Below, piece by piece: positions 32,300-45,667 of a stretch of DNA of 64,000 nucleotides. Source of the DNA: Alisma plantago-aquatica (Eukaryota > Streptophyta > Magnoliopsida > Alismatales > Alismataceae); NCBI GenBank assembly GCA_963693085.1, contig OY856410.1:1394058363-1394122362 (forward strand), in the 5' to 3' direction. Under the pieces are notes generated by a model that did not search any database, was not told where the DNA came from, and was given only the letters and a program-made list of their open reading frames with translations. How positions within the stretch are numbered: position 1 is the stretch's first letter; every line of letters starts with the position of its first letter. The position numbers and the translations under genes were made by a program.

Positions 32300-34400
32300 C
32301 TACACTATCTTGATATGGTCCTCTCTCCTCCTTTTGGTGATGAGATCTTTGAATAACTTGGCATAGGTCGGCATCTCCTCTATAGCATCCAGGAATGGAA
32401 CGTCCAGATGTAGTTTCTTCACCTCTTCCATGAACTTCTCGTATCTTCTCTTCAGGTGTGCTTTAATGAACTTATATGGAAATGGGACTCTTGGTGCATA
32501 TTGACTCTTCTTTGTAAAAATCATCTCGACAACATCTGGTCTCCTAACTTCTTCACCTTTCTTTTGGTTCTCTTTCACTTTTTATTTATCAAAAGATTTT
32601 TTAGAAGCAACCTCTTTCTCAGGTGGTTGTTTATCATCTCTTCTTTCTTCATCGTTGCTTCCAGTTCCTGAGTTACTTAGCATCCTCCCAGATCAGAGGG
32701 TAGCCATCTTTGCAGTTTCAATGTTTGATGGAATTTTCCAGAAGGATTCTTTACCAGCTCTATCAATTGTGTGAGTTGTTGGTCAATTTGACGTTGATGG
32801 GTCTGCATGTCGACCATCTGAACTTGCATAGTGGTCAAAACACTAGAGTTAGCAAGAGTTCTTTGAGATAACTGATTGTTCACCGTAGTTTGTGTATTAG
32901 TGAAATCAAATAGCTGGGTGACTAAATCCAATTGTTTGTTATATGTTCCCTAACCTGACCCTTGGTTTTGGTTCTGCCTTTGACTCAGTCATGTGCCTTG
33001 ATGGTTTAGTTTCTTTCCTTGACCCTGATAGTTGTTCCTATTTGTCTGATAGTTTGTTGTTCATGTATATTGAGTTTATACGCTTCTCTTTTCAAACCCT
33101 GGGAGTGGTTTTTGTGAGTTGTTCAGTTGGTGTGAATTCTCAGCTGCATCTTTGTTTCCGTAACTAAAACTAGAGTGGTATGGCCTCTTAAGTTGGCATA
33201 GGAAACATTCTGTGTCTCTTCTTCAATTTTGGTTTCATCACTTTCCTCGGGCCTGGTGTAGATACAGTTATCGATCCCATGCCCTCCTTCTCCATAGGTG
33301 ACACACTTCATGACCTTCTCAGTATGCTTCTTGCCCTTAACTCCACTATATCAGTTGTTATTTTCTAAATCGGTGTCGTTATGGTCTCTAAAGCCTTGGC
33401 TTCAATAGACGGTCCTTCAAACACTACTTTCCCCGTTGACCCTTTATCATTCCTATCATATTCTATGCATGCTTGCAGTGCAGCCATGTTGTCTATTATC
33501 TTCATGGTCTTGCTTAGCTTTTTCCCAAGGAAAACACTACCAGCGACTGCGTTTAATGAAGTTCTTTCAAGTAGGATTTATCCCATTATAGGAAGTGATC
33601 ACGAGGAACCCCTTATGATAATTGTGATGTGGGAAATCTCACTGGTACTCCTAGAAACATTCCCATGCTTTATGCAAGTTCTATCCTAGCTTCTGTGTAA
33701 AAGAAGTGATCTTCTACAAGTTGCATATGGTCCTCTCTGTAGGATAAAACTTCATAACGAAAGCATCTTCCAGGGGTCTTCATCCATCTATAGATTGGTG
33801 AGGGAGATTGAGGTACCAAGATTGAGTCTTGTCTTCTAAAGAGAAGTTGAAGCCTTTATAGTATATCACCTCATGTGGGACTCCCCTCATCTTGATGGTA
33901 TCATAGATATTTTTAAATGCATCGAGATGATGGTATGTGTTTTCACTCCTCGAATTCCTATAAACAGGTTTATTCTGGATCATCGAGATAACAGCTAGTT
34001 TCAACTCAAAATTTGTTGTGTTGAAGTGTGGTATGATGATCGGGCATCTAGACTCATTGGCCCTTGTTGCTGATAGTTCTCTAAGAGTCTTCCCCTCTTC
34101 ATCGTCCTCGTTGTTGCTATCCCGACCATCATGCTCTCGTTCATTGTCATGATGGTTGTGGTGGTACCTTCTTCGAAGTCTGTAGTGTCTTTCTTCATCG
34201 TGTTGATCTTCTTCATGATGCTCTTCATCACGTTGATCATCTTCACAATGATCTTCATCCCTACGTTCTTCTTCACATTGAAGACCATCATTGTAACGGT
34301 CATCTCTGTGTTCGTCTGACCCAGGCAGTGGTGGGTGGTTGTGTTGATCCCTGGCATCCCACTCGTCCCCAGTGAGAGTAACGTCCACGCAAGGTGGCAT
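32300..34400 (-). pseudogene. gypsy2 gag
   Basis: The start at 34400 (MPPCVDVTLTGDEWDARDQ) gives a 206-residue open part with an Asp/Glu/His/Arg-rich region at about residues 30-105 (HDNEREHDGRDSNNEDDEE). The capsid-like Retrotrans_gag domain follows (FELKLAVISMIQNKP, YHHLDAFKNIYDTIKMRGV, YYKGFNFSLEDKTQSWYLNL). Downstream at 33311-33123 lies a zinc knuckle, CVTYGEGGHGIDNC, whose second Cys has become Tyr. Next come a Gln-rich helix (32931-32677) and FPYKFIKAHLKRRYEKFMEE, KLHLDVPFLDAIEEMPTYAK (32578-32300), typical of the Gag-protease junction in Athila/Tat elements. Stops and frame changes separate these parts. Confidence 0.82.
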
Positions 34401-34627
34401 GGTGACTCGAGGTTAAGGAGAAAAGTCGAATGAGTTTTCTTCCTCCGGTGTGCTTGAATAGATCGCACATTCGAGTTAGTAAACTGGACATGTTAAAACA
34501 AACTATTCTTACACAAACATAGGGTAGCAGACTTAAAGTGACGGTGCGGTCAAGCTTATTACTAAGCTTGAGGCACGAGAGTATATTAAGTGGACTCAAG
34601 TTCTTAACAGCATCATTTTTCCTTGTC

Positions 34628-34649
34628 CCCGACAACGGCGCCAAAAAGT
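34628..34649 (-). other. gypsy2 primer binding site (Asp-tRNA type)
   Basis: The minus strand reads TTTTTGGCGCCGTTGTCGGG immediately inside the right LTR. It closely matches the Athila/Tat primer site and sets the right LTR as the 5' LTR. Confidence 0.82.
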
Positions 34650-36366
34650 TGATCGACCTAAATCACGCATCCAAAAAAGAGCGGATCTAGAGTAGTCGGA
34701 CTCTTAAAATAGTAACCTGACACTTAAGCCCCTGCAACTATTATACGGGGTCTAATGTAGTAATTGAAATCGAACCACAGGGACAAGGTTAGCAAGTGTT
34801 AAGCACACAAATCTCATACTCATATACTCTAGATAAAGAGGTAGTTTAAAAGGGTGTTCCCAAAGGAACGATGGTACTCAAACCAAAGTAAAACAAATAA
34901 CCAAATAAAAGAAGAACAAAGCATAACAAAATAAGATGAAACAAAGATATGGATGGAAACTTGGATTGGGTTTCACCTACTAAGACTTCTCACCATCATA
35001 CAATATCATCTCTCCCTCTCACATACTCCTATTAAGATTATAAGAAATCATACATGGTGTATATTCCCTTCTCTCTCGAGATAAGGATAGATCTAAGTCT
35101 AAGGGTAACCTCTCTCTCAAGATGACTACACAAAAACCACATGACAGAGCGTATGATCTCAAGCTTTAGCATTCCAACACTCTCATGCATTTGTACTACT
35201 CCATAACACAAGATAAAAGTGATATTACTCTCTCAAGATATCAACAATCAAACATCACAAGATGGTATCTAAGCATACAAGTGAAGCTTTAAAATCGGTG
35301 CATGGAGATAATCTTGACAAGAGTAGATATATTCAAAATGGAGAGACAATATACTATTGGGAGAGCCTTAGTGGCTACTCCCAACCCAAGTTAAGATGTT
35401 TAGCCACACATGTTCATGGGCAGGTTAACGGCATAACAAGAAGATAGATACATAAAGTTCCACGAAGTGAGGAGGAAAGTATAGTGAGATGGAAGTGATA
35501 TATCTAGACAGAGAGAGAAGAATGTGATATAACTCAGCAATTCTTCAGATATAGCTCCAGAAGGTCGATGTGTGCAGATAGTCTTCTTCTCTCAAAGAAG
35601 ATGGAGCCTTCAGTCATCTCTCTCCTCAGCTTCTGCCTTTGGAGATCCAAGACTGATTGGATGGATGGGTGGAGATGAGTCTAGAAAATGGCAGCACTTT
35701 GTGGTACTATCATATCTGATCTGGTGATTTGACAGGACAGGTGGGTGGCCTATTTATAGGAACACTCCACCAACTTAACCCCTCAACTGTGGTCGAGGTC
35801 TGTCCTTGTATGAAGCTTGATTGTGGTCGATGCTTCATTGCCATTCTTTCCTCGGTCAAGGTCAGTTGAACCCCTTTCTCAGTTGCGGTCTGGTTGGCTA
35901 CCTTATTCGGTGAGGATCACGGTCGAGGTCGATTTAGAACCCCCCCCCCTCGATCGTGGTCTAGTTGGACACCTTCTCAATTGTGTCCTAGTTGCTTGTG
36001 ACCTTCTGTTAGGGCCTTAGAAAAGTCGAGGTCGTGGTCTTCATGTTGGTCACGGTCCCCATGTTGATCGCTATCTCCATGTTGATCGCGGTCGTGAAGA
36101 GCTTGAGTGCAAATTGACCGTGGGTGTAAGGTATTAGGGTGAACATGGAGACCTCGACCATGGTGAGATGGTCTTTGTTGGATGAATGAATCACGGTCGA
36201 GGTGACAACTGTGACATGGGCTAGATATGTACCTGAAATCAAAGGGGGAAAATGTGTAAGTGAAGTAATTAACATAAGATGCTAAAATAGTGGGGAAAGT
36301 TAGCAAAAGATATTCTAGGGAAGGTATAAAATGTATGAAAAAAGGGCATAAAATAAAGTTTTATCA
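34650..36366 (-). repeat. gypsy2 5' LTR (right copy)
   Basis: 1,717 bases, TGATCGACC to TTTTATCA, matching 19508-21243. By eye divergence is clearly greater than between the gypsy3 LTRs and includes short deletions (for example near 36015 relative to 20870-20900). The CG-rich motif cluster lies at about 35780-36200. Confidence 0.9.
35751..35758 (-). promoter_or_regulatory. TATA box of gypsy2 5' LTR
   Basis: The minus strand reads CCTATAAATAGG, conserved in both LTRs. It is the copy positioned to drive gag-pol. Confidence 0.65.
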
Positions 36367-36371
36367 AATGG

Positions 36372-37878
36372 TTAGCTCTGGGCATTGATTTTTTCCACCT
36401 ACAACTCACCTACCCCATTTTCTCTCCCATTCATCGCCTTCCACTCCAAAACACTAATTTTCTATTGTTTTTTCTGTTGCATTTGCATTTTCATGCCATT
36501 CCACCTTCTTGGAAGAGGAGCCCGAGCTAGATATTTTAGGAGATGAAGTAGGAGGCCTCTCCATCAATGTCCATGTCCTTTCTCTCTATGTTCTCCTCTT
36601 CTTTTGTTCTTTATTTGATTATGCATAGCTAATTCTCGTTAGTGGGCTATTTGGTGGAAAACATGTTAATATGATACCATGTAATTGAGAAATTTTCATT
36701 TAATATGTTATATATTGTTATTAATGCCATGTTATGCTTTCTCTCTCTCCTTATATATTGATTTGGTTGTTTTACCTATGGAACCACCTATGGTATAGAG
36801 AAAAAGTGGTTTTGGGCTTTTTTGGGGGAATCTCCCAATTTACATAGAGGAACCTTGGCTAGTTTTCCTTTCATTCTCAATACCCCCGTTCCATTAACCC
36901 TAGGTGTTAAATCTGAGGGTGTAAGTTTGGGTATCCCCTCTCTCTTTCCATGGAGAATATCTAGAATATTGATAGGGAATAACATGGGGTGAAATACCCT
37001 CCTCATGTCTCTTATACCACCTGATGACACCAAGTGGGCAAGGAGAACCATGTTTAGAAACCTAGACTATGATTGATCTAGGCCAAGTATTATCTATCCT
37101 TTTGATGATTGAGGCTCATGAGGTTGAACAGGAGTTAACCGGGACTACTGCTCCTGTACACACCTTCTGCTACCCATGTCCATATAGTATGATAGGACTC
37201 CAACCTATATCCATATGCTTTTTTGGTTTGATGACACTATTATTAGATGTGTGCATGAATGTGAACTCCACTCGCATAATTGATTAATATTATACCCCCA
37301 AACAACATACTCATCTAATTTATTATTAAAATCCTAACATTTTCTAGTATTGGATAGTTCTCTTTCATAGTTAATTAATTGACTTCTTATGCTAGTTAGT
37401 ATGTTCTAGATAATTGATTATTTTGTAGTGTTTGCCTTCGCTAGGTTTAGTAGTTTAATTGCTTATTGCGTTAATTTTCCTCTCTAAGAAAATTACTTCT
37501 CTTAGTTTCTAATTAGGGTTTCTCCTGATAGTATAGTGCTACTTGCTTATCTTTAGTTGCTTGTGTTCAAGTAATTACATCTTTTCTTAGTTTAATTGAC
37601 AAATTGGTATTGGGTAAATATAGGTTTAATTATTGTCCCCTTTCAATTGCATGCACTCTTAGTATAACTAAAACCAAGTTTAAAACCTAAAAATTCTTCA
37701 CTCTACTTTAGGAACCTAGCACAAACAACCAAGATCAAGTTCCCCCATCTCACCATGTGGATATGACCCCTTAATTGTTGCCTCCATACTACATCCCCAA
37801 CATGTGCACTTGTAGATTGTGTTGATATAGAGTGTACTATTTGGGTTACTTTTGTTAGCCTTGGTGTATGCTCATGAT
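36372..37878 (+). repeat. gypsy5 5' LTR fragment (plus strand)
   Basis: This segment has no coding content. Its 3' end (about 37720-37820) resembles the U5 end of Tat/Athila LTRs (CACCATGTGGATATGACCCC). It is followed within a few bases by an Asp-tRNA-type primer site and then a gag in the same direction. Part of this LTR probably lies left of gypsy2, between about 19330 and 19507, because gypsy2 inserted into it. The left end of the LTR could not be fixed, and the right end is uncertain by several bases. Confidence 0.5.
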
Positions 37879-37884
37879 GCTTTC

Positions 37885-37904
37885 TGGCATAGTTGTTGGG
37901 GGAG
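37885..37904 (+). other. gypsy5 primer binding site (Asp-tRNA type, decayed)
   Basis: TGGCATAGTTGTTGGGGGAG resembles TGGCGCCGTTGCCGGGGAG. Its position between LTR-like sequence and a plus-strand gag supports the call. Confidence 0.6.
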
Positions 37905-38034
37905 AGTGGCGGTCGGCTTTTCTATGTACTTACTTTGACTTTTCCTATTTCCCTCACCACTGCTATTATTTGTTGTTTGTTTTGTTCTTGAATTTAGAAT
38001 TGCTAACTCTTCTTGATTTTGAAATGTACAAGTG

Positions 38035-38116
38035 ATGGTGCAACTTAGAGGAGGAAGAGATGGCGAATCCCATTGGAACACTATCATTGAACAATGAAGT
38101 GCATCAAGAGGATGAC
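38035..38116 (+). pseudogene. gypsy5 gag start, cut by Element IV
   Basis: A short frame from ATG at 38035 reads MVQLRGGRDGESHWNTIIEQ and is stopped. It is interrupted at 38117 by Element IV. The gag resumes at 45668. The N-terminal part of gag is poorly conserved in this family, so this assignment rests mostly on position between the primer site and the later gag blocks. Confidence 0.4.
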
Positions 38117-40861
38117 TGTAACAACTTCAAAGTTTGTGAATTTTGTGATATAATTTAAGAATATAATGAGAGAATCAAATTAGAGTAAATAATGAGATAA
38201 TAAAATTGTAATTGATAAATTTGAGTATTTAACAAGGAGTCCTTGAAATTCATTGAATATTATGAATGGGTGTTGTAATTTATTCTTTCTTTGCAAAATT
38301 TTCCAAATTAAAGATCTTTGCATTATTATTTATGACTAAATAATGGTTGTGTAATATGAAGAGAAATGACCAAAGTTCAAGAAGATTCCATGTAAGTCAA
38401 ATAGTTGAATAATCAATTTAATGGATTATCTTTGGTTTCTTGAATGTCAAGTTTTAGGTATCCAACAACTTTATCGGGACCCATACTTTTGTCTGATGCT
38501 TGGATCATAACTAAAGAAAGATAAATCCAAAATTTGGAAGAGAAATATGACTAATTGTGAGTTTGGTAATTACATAATGATATTTTTAAACGTGCAAGAA
38601 AAATGTATCAATCAAATTCCGTTCTATGTCAATTTTTTTCAAATCCTAGGTTTTAATTAAGTGTTTAAAATTTGGGACTCGGTGTTAAGGAAAGGGAGAT
38701 GTGAATTATTTAAGTTTCCATAAAGTGTTGTGTTAGTATTGTGATGATTATATCCATCACATTTACATGTGACCAGAATCATAGGGTCAACCTTTTGTTA
38801 TGTGTGAGGCCCAATAGCACTCTAATCTCATATTGATGATTTGGAGATCATTTTACACCTTTGTATTTTTAGGAAAGCCTGCTACAATACCTAATTTCCT
38901 CTCCAACTCCTCTTTCTCTCTATCTCTCTCTAGACCATAGTTGTCCATTAGACAAAACCTATCTAATTTGGGAACAAAAATTGTGCCTAACCATCCCCTT
39001 TTTCTTCCATTAGAATGAGAATTTAGGACTTTACCAAGCCTCCAATTGGAACATGTGTTCCCTTATACTTTGGCACTCCCATGTATTGGGGCCTATATAA
39101 GTATGATAAACCCCTTCACAGAACCAACATAGACTCCTTGACATGTTTTTGTACCCCAAGACCAACCACACGTCCCCCTTCCCCATCCCTTCACCTCGTT
39201 GTTCTATTTCCAGGGAATCATTGCGACATATGTCCAGCACACTCATGTCATGGCCCTCCTTGGAACCTAATAGTAGGTGACTTCATGTTGGGACATTGCG
39301 CCAAGATTAGCTAGATGTTTTAGAGGCCTTGCTGGGGATCGGGGACCCCATTCGCACCTTTAGTTTCCCTACTGTGCGACAGTGTTCATGTAGAACACGC
39401 ACAATGAGGATGAGTGGGGAAATAACATGAAGAGGGTGAAGGGGTGGTTGGATCTAGGTGATCAACTATACAGACTTGGGATCTTCAGGCAAAATAAAGT
39501 AATAGGAATATATATTTAGATGTTGATGTGTCTCACTATGATTAGTCCACCGATGTAAAACTTGTAAATAACATAGATATTAATTGGTAGATCAAAATAT
39601 AATGAAACTATATACCATTTTGATCAGGAATAGAAGTAGAATGTAATTGAAATACTTTCAATATCTAATCATTATCCTAATTCAAAAAGTATGTTTGATG
39701 CAAATATATAAGGTGATTAGTACATGAAGACCCTATGTTGTGGATTCAATGAGCATATATTTTCATAGTAATCTAAATTCATATGGTCTAATCTAAATCA
39801 AAGATGATGTAAAATGAAGTTCAATCTAAGAACTAGGGTTACACATAATTCTAATTTAGGGTTTCTAAACCTTAGAATTGTAATATGGAAATATATGGGT
39901 TTGTAATATCCAACCCTAACCTAATGCCAACATCAACATTAACCCTTTGGTCTAAGATCTGATTCAGACTTAATTAGTATCATATGGATACAATGGTGAC
40001 ACGTTAATATTATGCATTTTTAGATTGATTTCTTGAATTTACATTTGATTGATGAGATGAAATGCTAAAAGTACGTTTATAATATTTCATGATATATTCC
40101 TTGATGGTACATGGTTCTTTTATGGCCAACCACTCTTATCGACTTCCAAGGATTGTTGTTGGTTTAACAATGTTTGATATCGTGACAAAATGGTTGGATG
40201 TGTATTTGCTTTCAGTTTAAGATAATACCCTATGTGTATCACATATATTAAGAATAATTCTTTGAATCCAACCCTCTCTCTTATGGGAAACATGATGGGA
40301 CTAACATTCACAAGAACTCTAAAAATTCAAAAAAGGATAAACATTGGAATACCATATGAGTCCAATGATGGAACATAAGGGAAATTTGTGCACCTAAAGA
40401 GATAATGGAAAATGGGTCAAAGAATTAAATAGAGAATGAAAGTTTGAATATTGATAAATTTTCTTGATATGTTTGATAAGTTATTGCATATATTTGCAAA
40501 AAATTTGTATGTACCATGGGCAAGTATTGTAAGATACTGATCAGTGTTTTGATTATCAGTCTTTTCCGTAGTTGTCATACATAAAATTGAAGATATGAAG
40601 ATCTAGATAAATGCATCAAAGAGTAATAAATTATTATCACAAGGAGGACTAGATATATGAAAGATATGATGTTCATATCATGTAGTTTTTGCCCTTTAAA
40701 AATGTAAGTAACTCTTTGAGAAGCAACTATCGTATTTTGAAACAAAATACAGTTATGTCTTGCAATTAGTTTGTTATTTCTTGAGTTTTAATCCTAGAAA
40801 AAAAACATCATGACCTTTGTCCCTATGGTATACATTCAATGGTGGATAACGAGGGGAGAAA
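38117..40861 (+). repeat. Element IV 5' LTR
   Basis: About 2,745 bases, TGTAACAACTTC at the start. It ends just before the primer site in GAGGGGAGAAA, so its final bases are changed or lost relative to TG...CA. It contains the TATA region at 39094-39100. Short frames such as 39081-39314 are not conserved in the sister copy. Confidence 0.75.
39094..39100 (+). promoter_or_regulatory. TATA box of Element IV 5' LTR
   Basis: CCTATATAAG, with the sister LTR having GTATATAAG at the same place (43809-43815). Confidence 0.55.
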
Positions 40862-40874
40862 TTGGTATCAGAGC
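40862..40874 (+). other. Element IV primer binding site (initiator-Met tRNA)
   Basis: TTGGTATCAGAGC matches the plant iMet primer site exactly and sits at the end of the 5' LTR. Confidence 0.85.
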
Positions 40875-42806
40875 TAGACTTATTGAATAATTATAATAAT
40901 TAATAGTTTCAAGAATCAAAAGGGAACTATCAGGGCATTATTCAAAGATAATGGTGTCTGTAAAGTATCAAAACCTGGGAGCCAACAAAAATTTTGTCCA
41001 CACCACTAGTTGATAAACTAGGAGTCTCGGGCACTGCGCAACCCACCTAGAAAAAATCTAAGGTTTTTCTCCGATATAAAATACATATAGATCTTCTCAT
41101 GTTTAAGTTAATCATCTTCTCATTTTGATTTACTAATCCCACAATTCACTTCCCTCCTCATCTAGAGTTAAGAATTCATGAAGAAGTATGATTAAGGCAT
41201 CCTCCGCCAATAGAAGTGCATATAATGTTAATCAAAGAAATAAATATGTAAGATTTTTCATATAATATGTGTACCTCTTGTAAGGGTAAAACATAAAAAG
41301 TCATACGGATGGGTTAGTGTAACCCAGTTTCCTATGGAAAACTTAAGAGGTTAAAGGAGAGATTAAACATTAGCCATGATCAAAACCCTAATCTTGGGAA
41401 TATGTATTATCAAAATTAGAAAATAATATATAAAAATAAAGACCAAATAAGTTGGGTAACATGGCTTAGTTATCCAAAATTAGGACCCTGTAGTATGTAC
41501 ATGCATGCAAGTATGTGAGATACCAATGGCCATGCATGCTTGTGGGGTACACATGTATGATTACATATGTCTATGAAGGAATATATACTTTAATTTATTT
41601 ATAAAATATGTAAGAAATTTTCAACTCATTTTTTTTGTATGAGTTGTATAACCTTGTGTTTGGTTTTAAAAAGTTATAATACATTTTGATGTCCTAAAAG
41701 GACCTCAACTTAAGGAATAAAATATGTTAATATGAGATGGTGTGTAAGCCTTGTTTCCACCAAGTATGAATATAATGGTGTGTATGTTTTTCTTACTAGA
41801 TTTCATATATGCAAATTTTTTAAAATTTTGATTTGTAAAATTTCAATATAAATGTGAAATAAAGGTTGATACATCAAATGGTACAATTAATAAGAGGATA
41901 CAATATAAAAAATTATAACTTCTCAAGAAAGGGTCTGAGTCGACTCTATGGTCAAGTATGGATGTTCAAGATAAATAAGGCCCAAGGGGTCCATAGGGTG
42001 ATCATTCCATGAGTATGAAATTCCCTTAGGTCTAGATAAGTAAACACGGCCCATGGGTCAAGAGGACATCACTCTAAAGGTCCTTTTAGCCATGCAAACC
42101 TTCACAATATGATTGAGGCCAATGACACATGAGATGTAAATATAAATAATACCAAAACTTATGCATTAATGGTTGAAATGATAATTCAAGCGAGGTTGTG
42201 TACAAACTTAAAAGTTATGAGAAAAACATGTTTCCACTTGGTTGAAAGATATTGTAGAAAACTCGTCGAGTCAAGATGTATTCATGTTTTGGAGTCACGT
42301 TTGGGGATGACTCAACCCAAAATTTTTAAATACAAGATAATATGTGGATGCACCATCTTTGCACAGTAAAAAAATTCAACTTTGTTTTGGTTGCAGACAA
42401 ATGTTTGTTTCACCATAGTGTAGGTGTGAGAGTTTGAGTAGCCACCTTGATACATATAAGTATTACATGAAAATAAATATCATGAGTGAGAACTAATTTT
42501 ATGATATAAAATATGGAGGTTTTACCTCACCATCTTATGGATATAGTTGCATAATGATTTGTATGTTTGGATATAGGTGAAAATACCATCACCCAAAGAA
42601 ATTGTAAATACAAAGTGAAAATCATATCACCAAGTTATAATGTAATGCAAAGTAATGTGGTTGTGGAGCTTCCTTTGTAATGCTTCTTATTTCCAACTCC
42701 AGTAACATGGGTAATATTCATCTCAATGAAAATTACTTGGATAAAACCTTCCTAATGTGTGATGCAAAAATGAGTATTCGCTCACCTTCATCTAAATATG
42801 TTTGAA
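40875..42806 (+). other. Element IV non-coding interior
   Basis: About 1.9 kb, AT-rich. The longest frame (42169-42369, 66 residues) has no family resemblance. No gag, protease, RT or integrase block could be recognised in any frame. Confidence 0.65.
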
Positions 42807-42825
42807 TTTGGGGAGGCTAGGTGAT
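42807..42825 (+). other. Element IV polypurine tract
   Basis: TTTGGGGAGGCTAGGTGAT directly precedes the 3' LTR start, in the position of a plus-strand primer. Confidence 0.6.
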
Positions 42826-45667
42826 TGTAACAACCTCAAAATTTTTGAATTTTGGGATCTAGTTCAATATAATAATGAGAGCATTAAATTGGAGTCTAGA
42901 ATGAAATAGTAAGATTGCAGTTGATGAATTTAAGTATTTAATAAGGAGTCCTTGAAATTCTTGAATTTTATGGACTTAATTGCTATTTAGTATTTATTTG
43001 AAGACTTTTCAAAATTAAAGAAGTTCATGCTTTAATTTAATGACTAGATAATGGTTGTGTAACATGAAGAGAAAAAATCAGAGTTCAAGAAGATTCCTTG
43101 TAAATAAATTAATTTAATAATCAATTAATTCATTATCTTTGATTGCTTGGAAGTCAATTTTTGGGCATCCAATAGCCTTTGTTAGATCCAACCTTTTGTC
43201 TCATGTGTGTATATAATAACTAAGTAATGATAAATCCAAAATTTGGAAGGAAATATGATTAATTTTTAGTTTGGAAATTACATTATGATATTTCTTTATG
43301 TTCAAGAAAAATGTATCAATTGATTTCCTTTTTGCATACAAATTTGCCAAATCCTAGATCTGATGGAAACAAAAAAAGTGTTTAAAATTTGAGACCAATA
43401 AAAGTTAACAAGAGGGGTATATGAATTATTTAAGTTTTCATATAGTGTGAAACTAATATTTTGATGGTAATACCCAACACATTTAATGTGAATAGAAGAA
43501 TAGTGTCGTCCCTTTATGATGTGGGCGGCCTAGTAGTCCTTCAATACCAAATCAACAATTTGGAGGTTGTCTTCCACATACAGCCTTTTTAGGAAATCCG
43601 ATTGCATTACCTAGTTTCGTCTCCAAGTCCCCTATCTCTCCAAACCACAACTATCAATTGGACCAAGTCCATTGAATTTGGGAAGAGAAATTGCACCTAA
43701 CCATCCCCTTTTCCTGCCATTACTGTAAGAATTTTGGGACTTTCCCAAGTCTCCATTTGGAACTAGTGTTCCCTTAAGCATCAGTTTGCACTACCCTATA
43801 TTGGTACGTATATAAGGCTTGTAAACCCCTTCACAGAGTCAACACAGACTCCCTGACACATTTTCATGTCCCGAGACCATCATGCACATACCCCTTCCCC
43901 CCTCTCATTTCCTCTCTATTCCTTTACCATGGAATTGTCATGCCAATTTTCTAAGGCACTCTATTGTGGCCCTCCTCAACGCCTGCTAAAGGGTGGCTCT
44001 ATGTTTGGAACACTGCATCGATATTGGTTAGCAACTTGGAAGGCATCACCATGTCTTGATCCCAATCTGCATCGCCAACATCCCTTGTATGTGATGGCAT
44101 CCATGAAAAACATGCACAACGGAGATGAGTGGGAAAGTCGTGTGAAGATAATGAAGGGGGCAGCCTGATCTGGGTGATCAACTAAATAGGCCCAAGGTGG
44201 GATCCTAGGGCATGTAAAATAAGGTAATAGGAATAGATTTCTACATGTTGACATGTCTCGCTACTATTACTCACCTAAGGTTAAACTTCTAAATATTATA
44301 GAATCTAATTGGTATATTGAAATATAATGAAAATGTATATCATTTTCATTAGAAAAATAAGTAGAGTATAACTAAAATTATTTCAAATCCTAATTATTAT
44401 TATAGTTCAAAAAGTATATTTAATGCAACGATATAAGGTGATTCGTACATGAAAACCCTAAGTTGTAGGTTTAAGATCATATCTTGTTCAATGTAATTAT
44501 CTTAATTGGTATGCTCTGATTTAAATGAAGATTATGTAAAACTTCATAATGCTAAGTTAGGGTTTATAAACCTTAGACTTGTAATAGGGAAATTTGTGGA
44601 TTTGTAATTTCCAATCCTAATCTAAGACCAACATCAACATTGAACACTAGTTTGGGATCTAAGTTAGACTTAATTAATATCATATGGATACAGTGGTGAC
44701 ACTTTAGTATTGTGCATGTTTTAGATTGATTCTTTGAATGTATATGTGATTGATTGTATATAATTCTTTATGTTCATAGATAATATTGCATGATCTCTTC
44801 ATTGAAGGTACATGGTTATTTTAAGGTTAACTGCTCTTATCAACTTCCAAGGATTGTTGATGGTTTGATGATGTTCGATATCATGATCAACTACTTGGAT
44901 GTTTATTTAATTCTACTTCAAGATAATGTCCTATGTGTATCATATATATAAGAATAATTATTTGAATCCAACACTCTTACTTATGGGAAACATGATGTGG
45001 GATAGCACTCACAAGAAATTTGGAAATCTAAAAAAAATTGATGGGACACATCCAACCACTGGTATAGTCACCATGAAGTCCATTACTGGACTGACCCTAT
45101 GAGTCCGATGATAGAACAAAGGGAAATGTTGGTATATCCTATGAGTCCAATGTTGAAACATAAGGAAAATTTATGTGCCTAAAGAGATGGAGTAAAACTG
45201 GGTTAAAGAATTAAACAAAAAATGAATGTTTAAATTTTTAAATATTTGATGGACATGCTTAATATGTTACTACATATATACACACACATTTTGTATGCAC
45301 CACTTACACAATATATCAATGTATTGACCCACGTTTTGATTCTTGACATTTTAGGTAGTTGGCATACATAAGATCGAAGATGTGAAGATCTAGATAAATG
45401 CATCAGATAGCAACAAAGCTATAGTCACAAGAAGGAATATATATATTAAATAGATAATATTTCATATCGTGTTGTTCTTTCCCTTTTAGAATTATGAGTA
45501 ACTCCTTGAGGAGAAATTATCTTCTTTTGATATAAAATAAAGTTATGTTTTAGAATTACTAATTATTATTCGTTATTTCTTAAGTTGGATCTTAGGAAAG
45601 TGAGATGATGACATATGTCCCTATAGTCTTCCTGCAATGGTGGATAACTGGGGGAGGGGTCATCACA
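42826..45667 (+). repeat. Element IV 3' LTR
   Basis: Matches the 5' LTR along its length with many substitutions and small indels. I place the end at CATCACA (45667), giving TG...CA ends and the flanking ATGAT. The left LTR lacks this final part, so the border is uncertain by about 10 bases. TATA region at 43809-43815. Confidence 0.7.
43809..43815 (+). promoter_or_regulatory. TATA box of Element IV 3' LTR
   Basis: TATATAA, aligned with 39094-39100 in the sister LTR. Confidence 0.55.

Larger units (their letters stand above)
19508..36366 (-). mobile_element. gypsy2: Athila-type Ty3/gypsy element with extra protein region
   Basis: A complete 16.9-kb element with LTRs at 19508-21243 and 34650-36366, TG...CA ends, and flanks AAGGG and AATGG that match at four of five positions. 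The Asp-tRNA-type primer site beside the right LTR and the purine tract beside the left one place it on the minus strand. Sense order is gag (34400-32300), protease, RT, RNase H, integrase (to 28632), a GC-richer spacer, then a long extra region with an ATHILA ORF-1-like domain and a Ulp1-like protease (27375-22537). All coding parts are broken by stops. Confidence 0.92.
38117..45667 (+). mobile_element. Element IV: LTR element with very long LTRs and no coding interior
   Basis: Two related copies of about 2.75-2.84 kb (38117-40861 and 42826-45667) in direct orientation frame a 1.96-kb interior. The left copy is followed by TTGGTATCAGAGC, a textbook initiator-Met primer site. The right copy is preceded by the purine-rich TTTGGGGAGGCTAGGTGAT. 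Both begin TGTAACAAC, common in chromovirus-type gypsy LTRs. Flanks ATGAC (38112-38116) and ATGAT (45668-45672) suggest a decayed duplication. No gag or pol was found, so it is non-autonomous or internally deleted. Confidence 0.75.
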
